64,000 nucleotides of DNA, taken from assembly GCA_930367205.1 (NCBI GenBank), contig OV884013.1, forward strand, positions 116,021,475 to 116,085,474. Direction: 5' to 3'. Shown one piece after another: positions 10,110 through 21,542 of this stretch; the stretch's first letter is position 1, and each line of letters starts with the position of its first letter. A program made the position numbers and the translations under genes. The DNA comes from Acanthosoma haemorrhoidale (taxonomy: Eukaryota; Arthropoda; Insecta; Hemiptera; Acanthosomatidae). The notes beneath the pieces are model-generated. The model saw nothing but the letters and a program-made list of their open reading frames with translations. It was not told the DNA's origin and ran no database searches.

Positions 10110-10908
10110 AGTCAAATATCTTCCATTCTGTTCGTTGACCTTTTACCATATTTCTGTTAAATTCATGATCCCGCACTCATAGAACTTATCAGCAAAAAAC
10201 TCAGTCAAGCATGGGGGACGCCACATCACTTCTCAACTTTTTTTTTTTTTTTTTTTACCCGCCCTTCCTGAGGCTGAGCCTCAAACGGGCTTGCCCCACA
10301 AGCCCGTGAAGCGGGATCGTGGGGTTACGTAGCCTGTGGTGCGCGTATTCCGGTGCAATGGGATTGTTGCACCGGTCAGCGCACCTTCGGTTATTCTGTT
10401 TTGTTCCATTTATTCTCAAAAACAAAAAGGAAAAAAAAAGACCAAAAAAAAACATGATAACAATATACAAAAAGAAACCACTTCTCACTAAGCTTCTCAA
10501 CTAAGCTCCAATAGTTTCCTACTTGTTGCTAAAAATGTGCGAGCCATTGTCGTGGCGGAACCCCAATATCGAGCTTCTTAACAAATCCAAGACGTCTTAT
10601 ATATTTTCAATTGTTGTGTGTGATACATTTAACTGTTTTGCAATCTCCCGCACAGTTATCTGACTATTCGATTCAATTATGGCTATCATTTAGTCATCAT
10701 CAACTTCAGAAGGTCGACCAGAACGTTGGTCATCTTTCAGTGAAAAATCTCCAGAACGAAATTTTTTAAACTAATCCTGACACGTGCGTTCTGTTAAACA
10801 ATCAACACCATAAACTTCACGTATCTCTTTGTGAGCCTCAGCCGCTTTTTAGCCTTTATGAAAATAAAAAAGTAAAATGTGTCGATAATGCTTATTTTTG
10901 CACTCCAT
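10110..10908 (-). pseudogene. Mariner 2 transposase remnant
   Basis: Starts at an ATG at 10,908 (MECKNKHYRHILLFYFHKG) and continues through LTERTCQD, FKKFRSGDFSLKDDQRSGRP and ITVREIAKQLNVSHTTIE, the bipartite HTH DNA-binding domain of mariner. At least four in-frame stops interrupt it. The sequence then skips to a C-terminal piece near 10,110-10,220, with the retroposed insert in between. No catalytic DDD triad remains. Confidence 0.85.
10236..10478 (-). mobile_element. Retroposed GC-rich structured element inside mariner 2
   Basis: A T-run at 10,239-10,256 (poly(A) on the minus strand) adjoins a GC-rich ~140-bp core and an A-rich opposite end. A 9-bp duplication, CACTTCTCA at 10,227-10,235 and 10,479-10,487, brackets it, so it is a target-primed insertion. 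The core holds a nested hairpin at 10,338-10,385 (GGTGCGC and CCGGTGCAA pairing with TTGCACCGG and GCGCACC) and another near 10,287-10,310 (CGGGCTT with AAGCCCG). It may be the 3' UTR of a LINE or a SINE-like RNA; I cannot name the parent. Confidence 0.65.
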
Positions 10909-11034
10909 GTTAAAACTGACAGTTGAAAACAAAATCTCAAAAGAAAAAAAATCTATCATTGACTAAAGAATAACGAAACAAACATAACGCTATCAAGTGG
11001 TGCAAACAGAAATCACTTCCTTGCCAACCCAATA

Positions 11035-11640
11035 GCATCTGTAGCTTAAATTAAATATTTGTACTTGGGAAATGGCAATAATTGCAAACTGATCCAATCG
11101 TCTTATCTAAGCGGAAGAACTATACAGAAACCAAAACCTGCAGAGAACTTTGCCAATCCTCATGGTTACTTAAAAGGATATTGACGCTGACTCTAATATC
11201 CTCAGTAATAATGACTGGCTGATCTACGACTGTGAGCCCCAATACATTCACTTCCTCGTCTTGGGAAACCTATTATATCCAGTTGCGTAATTGAGCATAT
11301 AGTTTCAATAGGATAGAACGGAATGAGGTAATCTACAAGCTCCTGTGTCTAGATTAAATCAATAGGCCAAGGAATCGGAGCACAACCTGTTACTGTATCT
11401 TTGATCAGCGACCGATCTCAGATAGCCATATATTAAGCAACCTATTAACCCGACACAGACCTCCGTATTCCTGCATACTAAAATGAAGACTATCGACTTC
11501 ATAGAGGATAAATTACCGGAAAAAATTGGGCAGACCGATATTTTATAATTTATAAAAAAAGTTAGAATAGGAAGGACAGGGTGAATGAAGATAATTGATA
11601 TGAGAGAACCCCCCCCCCCACAAGTTATTATTACTAACAC
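11035..11640. other. No gene seen
   Basis: No supported gene. A C-run (11,611-11,620) is the only conspicuous local feature. Confidence 0.4.
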
Positions 11641-11799
11641 AGTTTGAGGAAATTACGAGCGGCCATTACAAGCCTACCACCATATCTGAAGGGTTCACTA
11701 AAAACAGGATAGGACACAAAGGGGGCTATTGAGGCACTTCATACATCCAATTTAAAGCCACTATGGAGTGAAGTGTGGGAATCCAGGGTCTTGGGTCCA

Positions 11800-12830
11800 G
11801 ACCTCCGAAGGTCCCATGGTATCCGATCCGGTACATGATGCCTAGCTAAGTTCATACCGGATATACTCCAACTGTGAGGGGCGGCATATGCGGACGATAT
11901 AGAGGTCTACAGCACCAGCCTCAACCCAGCGGAAGCGCTAAAGGCTGCAGAGGGCGCCAGTCAATTATTCGCTGACAGGCTACAGCCGTCAACATTCAGG
12001 TGAACCCGGGCAAGACTCAAGGGATCGTCTTCTCGTTCCAGCACGGGAAAAGAAAGCTCCCAACCAGCTTCAACTTAGACGAGACTGATTGCATACTCGC
12101 CAATAACATATGCTACCTCGGCATCAACCTAGGCAGCCACATGACGTTCTGCACACACCTGCAGAAGAAGTTGAAAAGAGTACGTAAGACTTACTACTCT
12201 CTAGCATCTCATCACAAGCCCGGCTATATCCCTTCGGCTGAAACTGTTAATATATAAGAGCGTCCTGAGGTCAGCTCTACTGTTTGGGACACCACTCTTC
12301 CGATTCCTACACACTAGCACAATAACTAGACTCCAGCACTTCCAGAACAACATCCTGCGCTCGGCACTATGACACAACCCTTCCCGTGAAATTAAGATCC
12401 CGACATCCACGAAAAGTTCGAGGTCCCCACCATCACCGAAGCCATCAGAAGAAGACACATCAAGTTCTTCGACTCGGTGAAACATTGCCAAAACCCTCTA
12501 ATCTGTAACTCACTATGCCTGGGAAAGCAGACAAAATGGTGGACATTACTGCCCTTGGCCAACAAGCCCCTTACGGGCACCCACCACTGCTATCCAACTG
12601 AATGAGCTTGCACTACATGCCTAGAGAGACTCTATGCTCACCAATCAGTGGACTCTCACCACTGTACCGCAGCATTTACACCTCTACCGAGGTCTCCCTC
12701 ACTCCTTAATTCCTTTGCCCAGCCTTCAAATAGGTCCTCCTAGTAAAAGGATCCGTTCACCCAAAATAAATTTTACTTTATTTTTTCATTGTCCTACATT
12801 TTCAAAGTTTGAGAGCTGAAGGGGGGGGGG
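11800..12830 (+). mobile_element. LINE family B, 5'-truncated copy 1 (RT C-terminal half to 3' UTR)
   Basis: Holds the RT active-site region (GAAYADDIEVYST near 11,880-11,920) and ends in a 3' UTR with CACCTCTACCGAGGT, TAGTAAAAGGATCC and a terminal GAGAGCTGAAG followed by a G-run. The same 3' UTR occurs at 9.2, 21.5-22.5 and 42.9 kb. Everything 5' of the YADD box is missing or unrecognisable. Jockey-like clade by layout of the segment after the YADD box (NPGKT, YLGINL). The boundary on the left is approximate. Confidence 0.75.
11880..12604 (+). pseudogene. Reverse transcriptase of LINE-B, frame-broken
   Basis: YADD lies in one frame. The next segment (12,000-12,257) continues one frame away with VNPGKTQGIVFSFQHGKRK and NNICYLGINLGSHMTF, matching the palm/thumb region of Jockey-type RT. 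A further frame reads SALLFGTPLFRFLHTSTITR, and the C-terminus resumes as FEVPTITEAIRRRHIKFFDS and ends at a TGA at about 12,602-12,604. At least three frame changes and one stop make it non-functional. Confidence 0.75.
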
Positions 12831-12835
12831 ACGAA

Positions 12836-14745
12836 ACCCCCCCGATGTAAAACCGATGAGACAGAATGTCCCAGTCTACTTCCTCCTGGTACCCACCTCT
12901 TCACTCGCCGTAGCTAGGTAGAGGCGTTGAACCATACCCGTCTTCGAGAAAGCAAGCAACAACTCGTTTTCGATGGGATCTAGTTAACAGACCCATTGAA
13001 TGAGCAAATTCTTTGCTTTGTTTTAAACGAAAATAATCAAATAAATCAGGTTGTTGTTCAAATGTGAATCTCATTAAAAAGTCTTCTTGACAAGACTCAA
13101 TGGAATTCCTTTTCCATTGATCTTGATTTGCTGTTTTCCTCTTGTTCACCATTAACGTATTTTTTTTTATATTCCCTTTGTTCGTTTGGTGAACTGAATA
13201 AAAATTGAAAAAAGAAAATCATTGCAGACAAACAATACCATTTAAGCTAAAAACAACAGTCACAGCTTACAAGGGTTTGTCTTTTGAAGAAGAGAACAGG
13301 TTAAAAAAAACAGTCTACTTTTATTTCTTCATTGGAATAAGATTTCGTAGGGATATCCTTTGAGATCATATTGAATTTCATAAAGCATTCTCCGCATAAA
13401 GGACACGTGGGCTCAATAAGCCTCAATTATCTTATATTTGCGAACCATCTTTGTCCTCTTAAGGTCACATTTCCAACGAACAAACCAAAATCTAAATATT
13501 TAAACCTCTTCGGACTATACTTTGGCTGCAACAAACGAAATTGTTGTGCATAAAAAAAAAAAAATTTGTTCGTAGATAAATCGTCTTAGGTTTATGAAAG
13601 AGATTTGAAATTCATGAATGGGCGTCGTTTGTACGTGTTATGAGTGTCTACATCAGGAAAATAGAGTAGGCGCTAAACATGAATGGCAATAATTAGTGAC
13701 AGCACGAGGTAGATAATATTAGTTAACAGGTTCGAATGAGCAGACTACGGAGAGTAGATAAAACAAATTATTATATGACCGTGTAATGCCGACATTGGCC
13801 CCAACCAGATCAAAGAGCGACCCTGTTGTGAGCGAACTCAGCACACACAGCACATTGTGTGCCCTGATTGGCTCACACACAACAGGTCATGTACAAGTAA
13901 TACAGCCACATTGGCGTGTGTCTAACTCCTGCGACACTGATACATGTGTACGGCCGGTGAAATATATACATTTACTATGTAAGATGTTTAGCTCAATCTG
14001 TCTAAGCTCAATTTTAACTGATTGTTGTTTCATAACCCCTTTTGTCAATCACGAGATCATGGCTGCCTCAAAATAGTATATTATTTTATTCTGTTGTCAT
14101 TCGGTGTTTCCCATCTATCCCTTGCCTTTCTTACATGTTTTCCATAATTAATAACATATATAGCGGTCTTATAAAACAGGTTTTTTTTTCTTTCTACAAC
14201 TTATGACTTTATAATCATGGAAAATTCAACTAGTTTTGGTGGTCAGTTTTCGAGATTATAATGTAAAATTGTCACTTGCTTCAAACACTACTGTTTTTAG
14301 CGATAACCTTTTCCCTTGAACGGTTTGAACCCAAATTTAAAATTCGGTCAGCTTTAAAATTGCAATACATCGTGAGTAACCTTATATTCTGTATCAGGGT
14401 GCATTGCTTTGTAATTTGAGCTTTTTTGAATGTCTTTGAGATCGTCATTTGTGGAACTGTATTTATGGTGGTAAGTTTTCTTTCGATCTACACCATATAT
14501 TAAAATCAACCAGTATTGATCATATGTTTTGGTAAATGGTTACAACCAATATTTAAAATTCGAAAAAATTTCAGATTGCTGCAACCAGCATCGTAGGATA
14601 TTTTTATTGTAACACTATACTAATATAACAGCCCTTCTTAAAATAAAATATACTATCGTTTAAGATGAGTTATATATCTAACATAAAGTATTGAGTGAGT
14701 AGCCATAAGATTGATATATATGTAGTTGTATTTTAATTAGGTTTT
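12836..14745. other. No confident gene; some open or GC-richer patches
   Basis: A minus-strand frame at 12,901-13,152 (starting MVNKRKTANQDQWKRN) has no motif I recognise. On the minus strand near 13,370-13,420 a short CPLCGECF motif is readable but is flanked by stops. At 13,780-13,960 the sequence is GC-richer with an inverted CCAAT (GATTGGCT) and CACA-rich palindromes. None is enough for a gene call. The rest is AT-rich. Confidence 0.35.
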
Positions 14746-14749
14746 TTTA

Positions 14750-15030
14750 ATTTTATTTATTGGCTACATAGGTATTGTATTTGTTGCAAACTTTAACAAT
14801 TTTTAATTGCAGTAGAATACAAGGACAATATTAAAATAATTACAGTTCAGCACTGTTGGTGGAATATATTTTATACTTTACTTAATTACTGTGACCATTC
14901 CACATTGTAATTAGTTAGTCTCCATGTGAGCAGGTAATTGTATAGATATTGTAGAGAAAACTCAAGAAAGCGCTATTACAATAAATAAGAGGTTATCAGC
15001 TGTGGAAAGACAATAAAACTGTTTTATAAT
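14750..15030 (+). repeat. Dispersed repeat Q, diverged copy 3
   Basis: Shares with 3370-3697 the ordered blocks TTTTTAATTG-AGTAGAAT/AG, GTAATTAG..GAGCAGGTAA, AAGAAAGCGCTATTA and GGAAAGACAATAAAACTG. More diverged than the other two copies, and carrying a ~50-bp insertion, so the family is dispersed and old. Confidence 0.55.
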
Positions 15031-15579
15031 TATACCATTCCACAATCCGGAAATCCAAAAACAAATCGAATTTTTATTTTATTGTTATGTATATGAGTGG
15101 AACTATTTCCCTTTTCCTAATCATTTTCTTTCATTGCCTCCTATTCCTGGACACTCTTCTAAAGATTACACAGCGTAAAGCGAACTTGGGCTTACACATT
15201 TACCAGTCACCTATGACCTTTTGTGAATTTTACCAACTTAACCAGATATTATTAATTTCCTCTTCATCAAGCATTCAATACTGCCGACATTTCCCAGCAT
15301 AATTGACTTCTCTCTCTCTATGTATATAGCTTTTTACAATTCAAAAACCTGTGCTGGGTAGAGATTATTACTTGACAGGCATCCTAAACAGGATCATTGT
15401 TTTTCTCTGGTTTTGCAGGCCAATTGAAATTGTACGTAGATATCCCATCGCATATTGGAAATATATTATAAATAAAGTCTCCTTTATTTGTTCGTTATGA
15501 AAATAAACAATATATTGTAATATGGCGTGTGTTGTACATTTGTTGACTATTAGATCATTTTAACATCACTATTCATAGC

Positions 15580-15660
15580 TAGACAGGTGTCAGGATCAGG
15601 CAGGACTCGGGCATACCCCTACTATCCTGTGGATCTCTCCCAGATCCTGATACCTGGTTC
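15580..15660. repeat. Imperfect hairpin
   Basis: CAGGTGTCAGGATC near 15,583 pairs with GATCCTGATACCTG near 15,643 (one mismatch), with a ~45-bp loop. It lies in a GC-richer patch that ends just before the DD41D transposon. Function unknown. Confidence 0.5.
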
Positions 15661-15792
15661 TGGATGGACATTGGACGTGGTTCTACTGCGGGTAAGGGAG
15701 ATGAGACATCTAGCGATCTATAGGTCAAGATGACCTATACCTCAGCAATCACTGGTAAAAAGGCTAAAGCTTGCCCTTTGTCCAGATCTGCA

Positions 15793-17067
15793 GGGTGTCC
15801 CAGAATTAACGCAAGATTTGATTTAAATATAAAACATAGTTTTTAGTATTTTTTTTATTGAAGTAAATAGGATAGGGTTATTTATGGAATAACACATCGG
15901 GCAAATGACCTCCACGACTTTGCTGGCACATACGCACTCTTTTGTCGAAATTTTCCATGACCATTTGGCATAAATGTGGTTGAATTTCGTCGATGGAGCG
16001 TTGAATTTCCTCTTTTAATGCACGGGTGGATGTGGGCTTGTTGACATACACCTTTGACTTCAAATAACCCCATAAAAAGAAATCTAAAAGTGTTAAATCA
16101 CACGATCTAGGGGGCCAATTCTGAAACGAGAGAGTACATGACCTGGCAATGTCTCATGCAGTATTTGAATTGTTTCATGGGCGGCATGGCATGTGGCACC
16201 ATCTTGTTGAAACCACATATTGGCCCCATCAATATCATCCAATTTCGGGACAAAGAACTGTGTTTTCATGTCACGATATCGAGCACCAGTAACAGCCACT
16301 GCTTGACCAGACTCATTTTCATAAAAGTATGGTCCAATGATGCCTCCAACCCAAAATCCACACCAAACAGTGACACGTTGTGGATGCATTTGTTTTTCGA
16401 CAATCACATGTGGGTTTTACGAACCCCAAATGCGACAATTTTGTCGATTAACAAAGCTATTAAGATGGAAATGTGCTTCATCGCTTGGGAAAATTTTGCT
16501 CGAAAAATCAGCATCCACTTGTTGATGTTCAATAATCTATTCAACGAACTCTCTTCGCTGTGTATGGTCATTAGGCTTCAATTGTTGTGTTAACTGAATT
16601 TTGTAAGCATGGAGACCCAGATCTTTAGTGAGTATACGCTGTAGAGAGCTTCTTGAAATTTGCGATTCTTGTTTACGACGCCGAATTGATGTTCCTAGAT
16701 TTTCAACAACACTCTCACGCACTGCTTCGATATTGACATTTGAACGGCTTGTTTTTGGACGACCAATGTGTTTAGTGTCTCCAACTGATCCAGTCTCCCT
16801 AATTTTTTCAATTAATCTCTTCAGAGTTGATGAAGTCAAAACACTATTCCGACCATATTTTGTATAAAATTTTCGAACTGCGGCCGTCAACCTTTCATTA
16901 TTTTCGACATAATGTTCAGCAATAAAGACACGTTGTTCTATCGTGTAACGCTCAATTTTTGCTAACCTTAAACTGTCAGCTGTCAAATGGCTTTTTTTTA
17001 GGGTTGCCATCACTTTACTGCACAAATGGCGGCAAATTCAAATATTGCGTTAATTCTGGGACACCCT
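15793..17067 (-). mobile_element. DD41D-type Tc1/mariner-like transposon, copy B (near full length)
   Basis: Inverted ends AGGGTGTCCCAGAATTAACG (left) and its inverse at 17,045-17,065, the right end being followed by a TA (about 17,068-17,069). The left TA has decayed. At ~1.27 kb it is the longest of three copies and shows what the family encodes. Members with 41 residues between the second and third Asp are known in the Tc1/mariner superfamily (rosa/Visitor type); the assignment here is from residue counting. Confidence 0.85.
15878..17025 (-). pseudogene. DD41D transposase, nearly full-length but broken
   Basis: Reading down from about 17,010: an N-terminal HTH (IERYTIEQRVFIAEHYVENN, KYGRNSVLTSSTLKRLIEKI), a second HTH (ISRSSLQRILTKDLGLHAYK), then the catalytic core. 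The first Asp is in PSDEAHFHLN, the second in WFQQDGATCH and the third in SCDLTPLDFFLWG, 41 residues after the second. A TAG follows RREFVE (about 16,537), a TAA replaces a residue in CRIWGS*NPH (about 16,425), and a ~7-bp deletion near 16,121 shifts the frame before the third Asp. The C-terminus ends in RGGHLPDVLFHK at 15,878. The protein ends are shared with copies A and C. Confidence 0.85.
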
Positions 17068-17069
17068 TT

Positions 17070-17675
17070 ACAACCGGTGAATGAGATGAATGAATAATAG
17101 TAGCAAATAGACAATGAATGACATACAACAAAGAACATCAAATGTTGAAGGATTATGTTTTTGGCAGTTTATTTTAATTAATAAACCCCTTCAGTAGGCA
17201 TCTTTGTTGCTAGTCCAAGTGTGTAAGGATTTGGGTTTCCGTATAGTTTTTAATGAATAGTTTTACTAATAGTTAGGTCTAATTTAGCCTAATAGTTCTA
17301 ATATAACATTTCATATATTCAGAATTATTTTTTCTCAGAAAGTCTCAATACTGTTCAATTTACAAAAATCAATCGTGAAAAAACAGATTAAAAATTCTAA
17401 TAGTTTCCACCCCTCAATAAATCAATAAAATTTTATTACATTTCGATTCCTGAATCGGAATTAGTTGTACCCCTAAATTTAGCAGTGACCCCACCAATTG
17501 AGTAAAATCTAGATGTCGTAGGAATTTCGTTTTAGATATTTCAATGCAATTTATTGAATTTAAACTATATTTGGACTTCGATCTGTTTTTGGAAACTTTT
17601 TTATTTTGTTTGGCATTAAACTTCGAAAGATTAAATGTCTGAATACGCCAATGAACAGTAGGTAGAGTTTATAGA
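17070..17675. other. No gene seen
   Basis: AT-rich; nothing supported. Confidence 0.4.
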
Positions 17676-17684
17676 ATACAGGGC

Positions 17685-17805
17685 AGTGGTCAGACTTCTG
17701 GAAGTTCTGGGTTAGATTCTGTACGTGGAAAGTGAGTTTATTTCGCTTCCATAAATAAAATTTGGTTATAAAACCATACCAGTGCGTTCAGCCGGAAACC
17801 AAGAG
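17685..17805 (+). repeat. Possible tRNA-derived SINE remnant
   Basis: CAGTGGTCAGACTTCTGGAA and, 16 bp on, GGGTTAGATTCT resemble the A-side and B box of an RNA polymerase III promoter, with two mismatches in the B box. The downstream stretch ACCAGTGCGTTCAGC also occurs, altered, near 240-260. Weak support. Confidence 0.35.
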
Positions 17806-18950
17806 AAAAGGAAAAACTGTTAAATTTCTTGGACACGAATTGGACCAATTTAACGGAACACTCATGCTTAGATAGTTTTTCAATTATTACATATACTGAA
17901 AACATAAATACTAGTTATTTCATACGACCTAAGATTATATTTCCCCACTAAAATTCAATTATTAATTTTATGTTAAATGGATGTGTAAATAAATAAAACT
18001 TACTTCATGTTGTGTGTCGTAGTAACTACCATATTTACTCGCTCGCAAACAGTCGTGCATTCCTCTGAAACAGACAATAACGCTTTATAGAATAATTATA
18101 CATTTTGTGTATATTACATTTATCCCTGTAGTCAATATATATATATATATATATTACAAGTGTATTTCATTAGCACATACATTTCAGTAGTTCTTAACCG
18201 AAATTTTGTTCGTATCTACTCATTTCCCTTAACCTATACCAGGCTGATCTCCTTAAGAGGGGAAAAAAAACATGGAGGGAACCAATAAGACGTATTACCG
18301 ATATTGAACGAAATATATTTTTGAGACGATAAAACCTTATGGAATTTCAGATAAAAAATGCCTTAAAACCGAATTGCTTGGTAAAATCATAATAAAAAAT
18401 CCGCCGTCAAAAATATTAAAATTTTCCAATATAACCTTTTTCTTTTTTTCTTTGGTTATTAACTGAACAAGAATGCTTTTTACTCCAATAAAACTAGATG
18501 GGGAATGCCATTGGAAATCAGGGAGTGAAAAGTTTTGAAAATGGCTTCCAGAATATTTTTCAGTTGATTCATGTTTTAAAATTTTTTTATTGAAAAAATA
18601 TTATTTGTTATTAGGCAATGGGTAATTTTGATAAATGATATCATTCATTCCGTGTTTATAATATTGCGTTCACTCTCTCATTCGTACAGTATTCACAATT
18701 GGAATTCCGCAACTTCACCCCCTTCCCCCAGGGAAAGGGGTATGTAAACTATACAAAAATGTATAGGGTATTGTGTTCTAGGTAAGGTCAGTCTTAGGGG
18801 GTTATTGGTGACGTAGAAGTAGTCATTTAAATAATAATTAAAATTTAATGCAACATGAGAGCTTCCACAACTGAATATGTTTGATAGCAGTTAACTAAAT
18901 AGAAACATGATTTTTGATTGACTTTGTGGAATTTAGAACCACTTAGAAGA
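17806..18950. other. No gene seen; (AT)n at 18,134-18,154
   Basis: AT-rich sequence with a short AT dinucleotide run. No coding or repeat family recognised. Confidence 0.4.
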
Positions 18951-18952
18951 CT

Positions 18953-19395
18953 TGGTTTCTACAAGATGGTGCCACATGCCATACAGCTCATGAAACAATT
19001 CAAATACTGCATGAGACATTTCCAGGTCGTGTACTCTCTCGTTTCGGTGATCAGAACTGGCCCCCTAGATCGTGTGATTTAACACCTTTAGATTTCTTTT
19101 TATGGGGTGGTCAAAGGTGAGTGTCAACAAGCCCACATTCACCCGTGCATTAAAAGAGGAAATTCAACGCTGCATCGACGAAATTCAACCACATTTATGC
19201 CAAATGGTCATGGAAAATTTCGACAAAAGAGTGCGGTTGTGCCATCAAAGTCGTGGAGGCCATTTGTCCGATGTGTTATTCCATAAATAACCCTATCCTA
19301 TTTACTTTATTATTCAATAAAAAAATAACAACAAAAATACTAAAAACTGTGCTTTCTATTTAAATCAAATCTTGCGTTAATTCTGCGATACCCTT
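18953..19395 (+). mobile_element. DD41D-type transposon, copy C (3' fragment)
   Basis: Begins inside the catalytic domain (CTACAAGATGGTGCCACATG) and runs to the right terminus ATTCTGCGATACCCTT, followed by TA (19,396-19,397). No left TIR, so it is a 5'-truncated or rearranged copy. It shares with copy A the long A-rich stretch before the right end. Confidence 0.85.
18965..19290 (+). pseudogene. DD41D transposase C-terminal fragment
   Basis: Encodes LQDGATCHTAHETIQILHET, then GDQNWPPRSCDLTPLDFFLWG, then, after a small deletion that shifts frame near 19,106, VNKPTFTRALKEEIQRCIDE and the tail GGHLSDVLFHK. Second and third catalytic Asp are present, the first is not. Confidence 0.8.
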
Positions 19396-19649
19396 TATTT
19401 ACAATTATTAGCACTAATAAATATTTAGTTATGGTTGTATAATCATGGACAGGTACCTCAGGTTCATTGGTGTCGACAAGTCGGTGACAAAGTAACGGAA
19501 ATGACAAGCTTCATTCTGTACCCTTTGAACACTTTTTACGTTTTTTAGCCATCTAAGAAATGTTATTGGTGCGTAGCCATACTAACGTTTGTACGCTCGG
19601 TCTGTAAGCAACTTTATTTGAAACTTTCTAACGTATTATTCTTTTTCTT

Positions 19650-19815
19650 TATCGTACAGTAACTTCCGATAGATGACTCTGCCAATCTCTTCGGCTGTCT
19701 AATGCCTGGATGCTACTTCCACATGATCTAGCCGTCGCTCTCTTGGGCGTCCTCTGGTGTGCTCGCTTACACTACATCCTCCTGGAGGCTAATCATTGTC
19801 CTCCTGTGTAAGCGA
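19650..19815 (-). pseudogene. LINE C-terminal fragment (tentative)
   Basis: On the minus strand RGRPRERRLDHVEVASRH, then, across a stop and frame change, SRRDWQSHL resemble the very C-terminus common in insect RTE/CR1-like LINE proteins (an RGRP...W followed by a DR..W block). Too short and broken to name the family. Confidence 0.4.
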
Positions 19816-21486
19816 CAGAACCATGAGGGCTATGGCAGTTATTATGACTTGGATGGTTTCTAATTTACCTCCTCTCATACTCAAAAGTCATTTTTAAAAC
19901 TTCATCAATCCAGAAGGTAAATTTTTTTATTATTATTTCTTAATTGGAATTCAGTGTGATAGTAATCCATTATTGACACCATTGGCCTAAAGACCTGGAA
20001 TTGGTTCTGCTTCGAATATTTTGATGTTAACAATTCATATCTCCAATTTGTGAGTTATACATGAGCTGCCATCAACAAGTCATCAGGTGTTACAAACAAG
20101 ATTAAATTCATAACCCAATTAATTTTCATTGTTTAGTGGATAACGTACAAAGTTATGCAGTTACATCTTCAGAGTGTGGTTCAAGAATTTCTCCGTTCAT
20201 AAACAGAAAATGATTTTAATAAATCAATAGCTTTAGAAAATCCACAAATTCGGGTGATTCGCAAACACGACTAAAATTCACTCAAAAGATGCATTCACGA
20301 AAGAACGAAGGATGTGTTCTAAAAATAACTAAAACTTTTATTACGATTACTTAAATATCATTCTAATTTAAATTGGGATTCTATTATATTGTAAACATTT
20401 TAATTTTAATTTATAAACATTTTCTTTTATATAATTTTGTGAACAAGGTTTTGTAGGTTTTTATAATGATTACGTTTAAGCCAATACGATTTAACATGGA
20501 AATAAGACCAGAACATGTGATAACAATGCAGTGACTGTTTTGTTTTGTTTTTCCGTTTTATAGCTCCTTTAAATTTACATATAATTTTATACAGTTATGG
20601 ATCCTCGGGTGAATCTATTTACAAATTATTTTTGTATTTCCTGTAGCATCGCTACATTATACACAGGTTTTGTTATTTTATAAAAATTATATATTGAATA
20701 AACAAGTATAATGATACACATTATACGTGACTGGACTAAACTGACTAATAAAGATGATGGGGCTCACTTTTTTCATCACACTTAAAACTAACTTACATAC
20801 TAAGCAGTGACCGAGTTGTTCTTAATTTTATTATACAGTTTGGAAAACTTTCATTCATGGGTAGGGAATTTTTTTTTCTCTTGAAGGAACTTTTAAGGGA
20901 TTCTCATTAAAAATCACAAACTTTAGGATCATTTCACGAGTAATGGTACCCCGTAGCTAAACCAAACTTAAAAGACACATTCGCCTGCCTCAGGGCTGAG
21001 AAATAGCAAGTAATTTGAGCAAATCTCGCAGGAATTTATAATGATGATCACTTCTATAAATAAAACCTAAAACTTGGGATATTAGTACTGAAAAGGCGGG
21101 GGGTTTTCACAGAAAAAAACTATGAGAAATTTTTTTTTTCACCACTATCAGCCATAATGAGACAAAGGAAGCAAAAAACAAATTGGGGGGCTAATGACCT
21201 ACTTGCACAGGAGTCGTGTCTGCGACGGGTCAAAACTTCATCTTTTATTTCTTAGTGTTTTTTTTGTTTTTTGCGAGGGGCTTTACACATTTATTATACA
21301 GGGGAGCTATTCGCACACATTACACGTGAATTCAACTTTGCATAACCCTCATATAGGCCAGATGAAATTAAAATTACATTTGGAACTGAAAATTCCACTT
21401 AATATTACGAATTTTACAACAAACAAATCTAACTTTCATTATAATGCTCGATTAGAAAAAATAATAATCTTTCCAAACTCATTTTT
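19816..21486. other. No gene seen
   Basis: AT-rich. A 12-bp match to the inverted LINE-A 3' UTR signature (GATGGGGCTCAC) occurs at about 20,757; it may be a last trace of another copy. No genes supported. Confidence 0.4.
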
Positions 21487-21542
21487 CCCCCCTCAGCTCT
21501 CAAACTTTAAAAATGTATAATAAGGGAAAAATAAGGTAAAAT
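21487..21542 (-). mobile_element. LINE family B copy 3, distal end (split by an insertion)
   Basis: AGCTCTCAAACTTTAAAAAT and the following sequence are the reverse of the LINE-B 3' terminus. The rest of this copy resumes at 22,088 after the LINE-C insertion. Confidence 0.7.

Larger units (their letters stand above)
10028..11032 (-). mobile_element. Mariner element 2 (irritans-like ends, internally deleted)
   Basis: The left end TTGACGTTGGCAAGAAAGTA follows TA (10,026-10,027). The right end is its imperfect inverse (CTTCCTTGCCAACCCAA), followed by TA (11,033-11,034). GTTGGCAAG termini are typical of one group of mariners. The element is about 1005 bp but holds a ~243-bp insertion, so much of the transposase centre, including the catalytic region, is gone. 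Confidence 0.9.
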
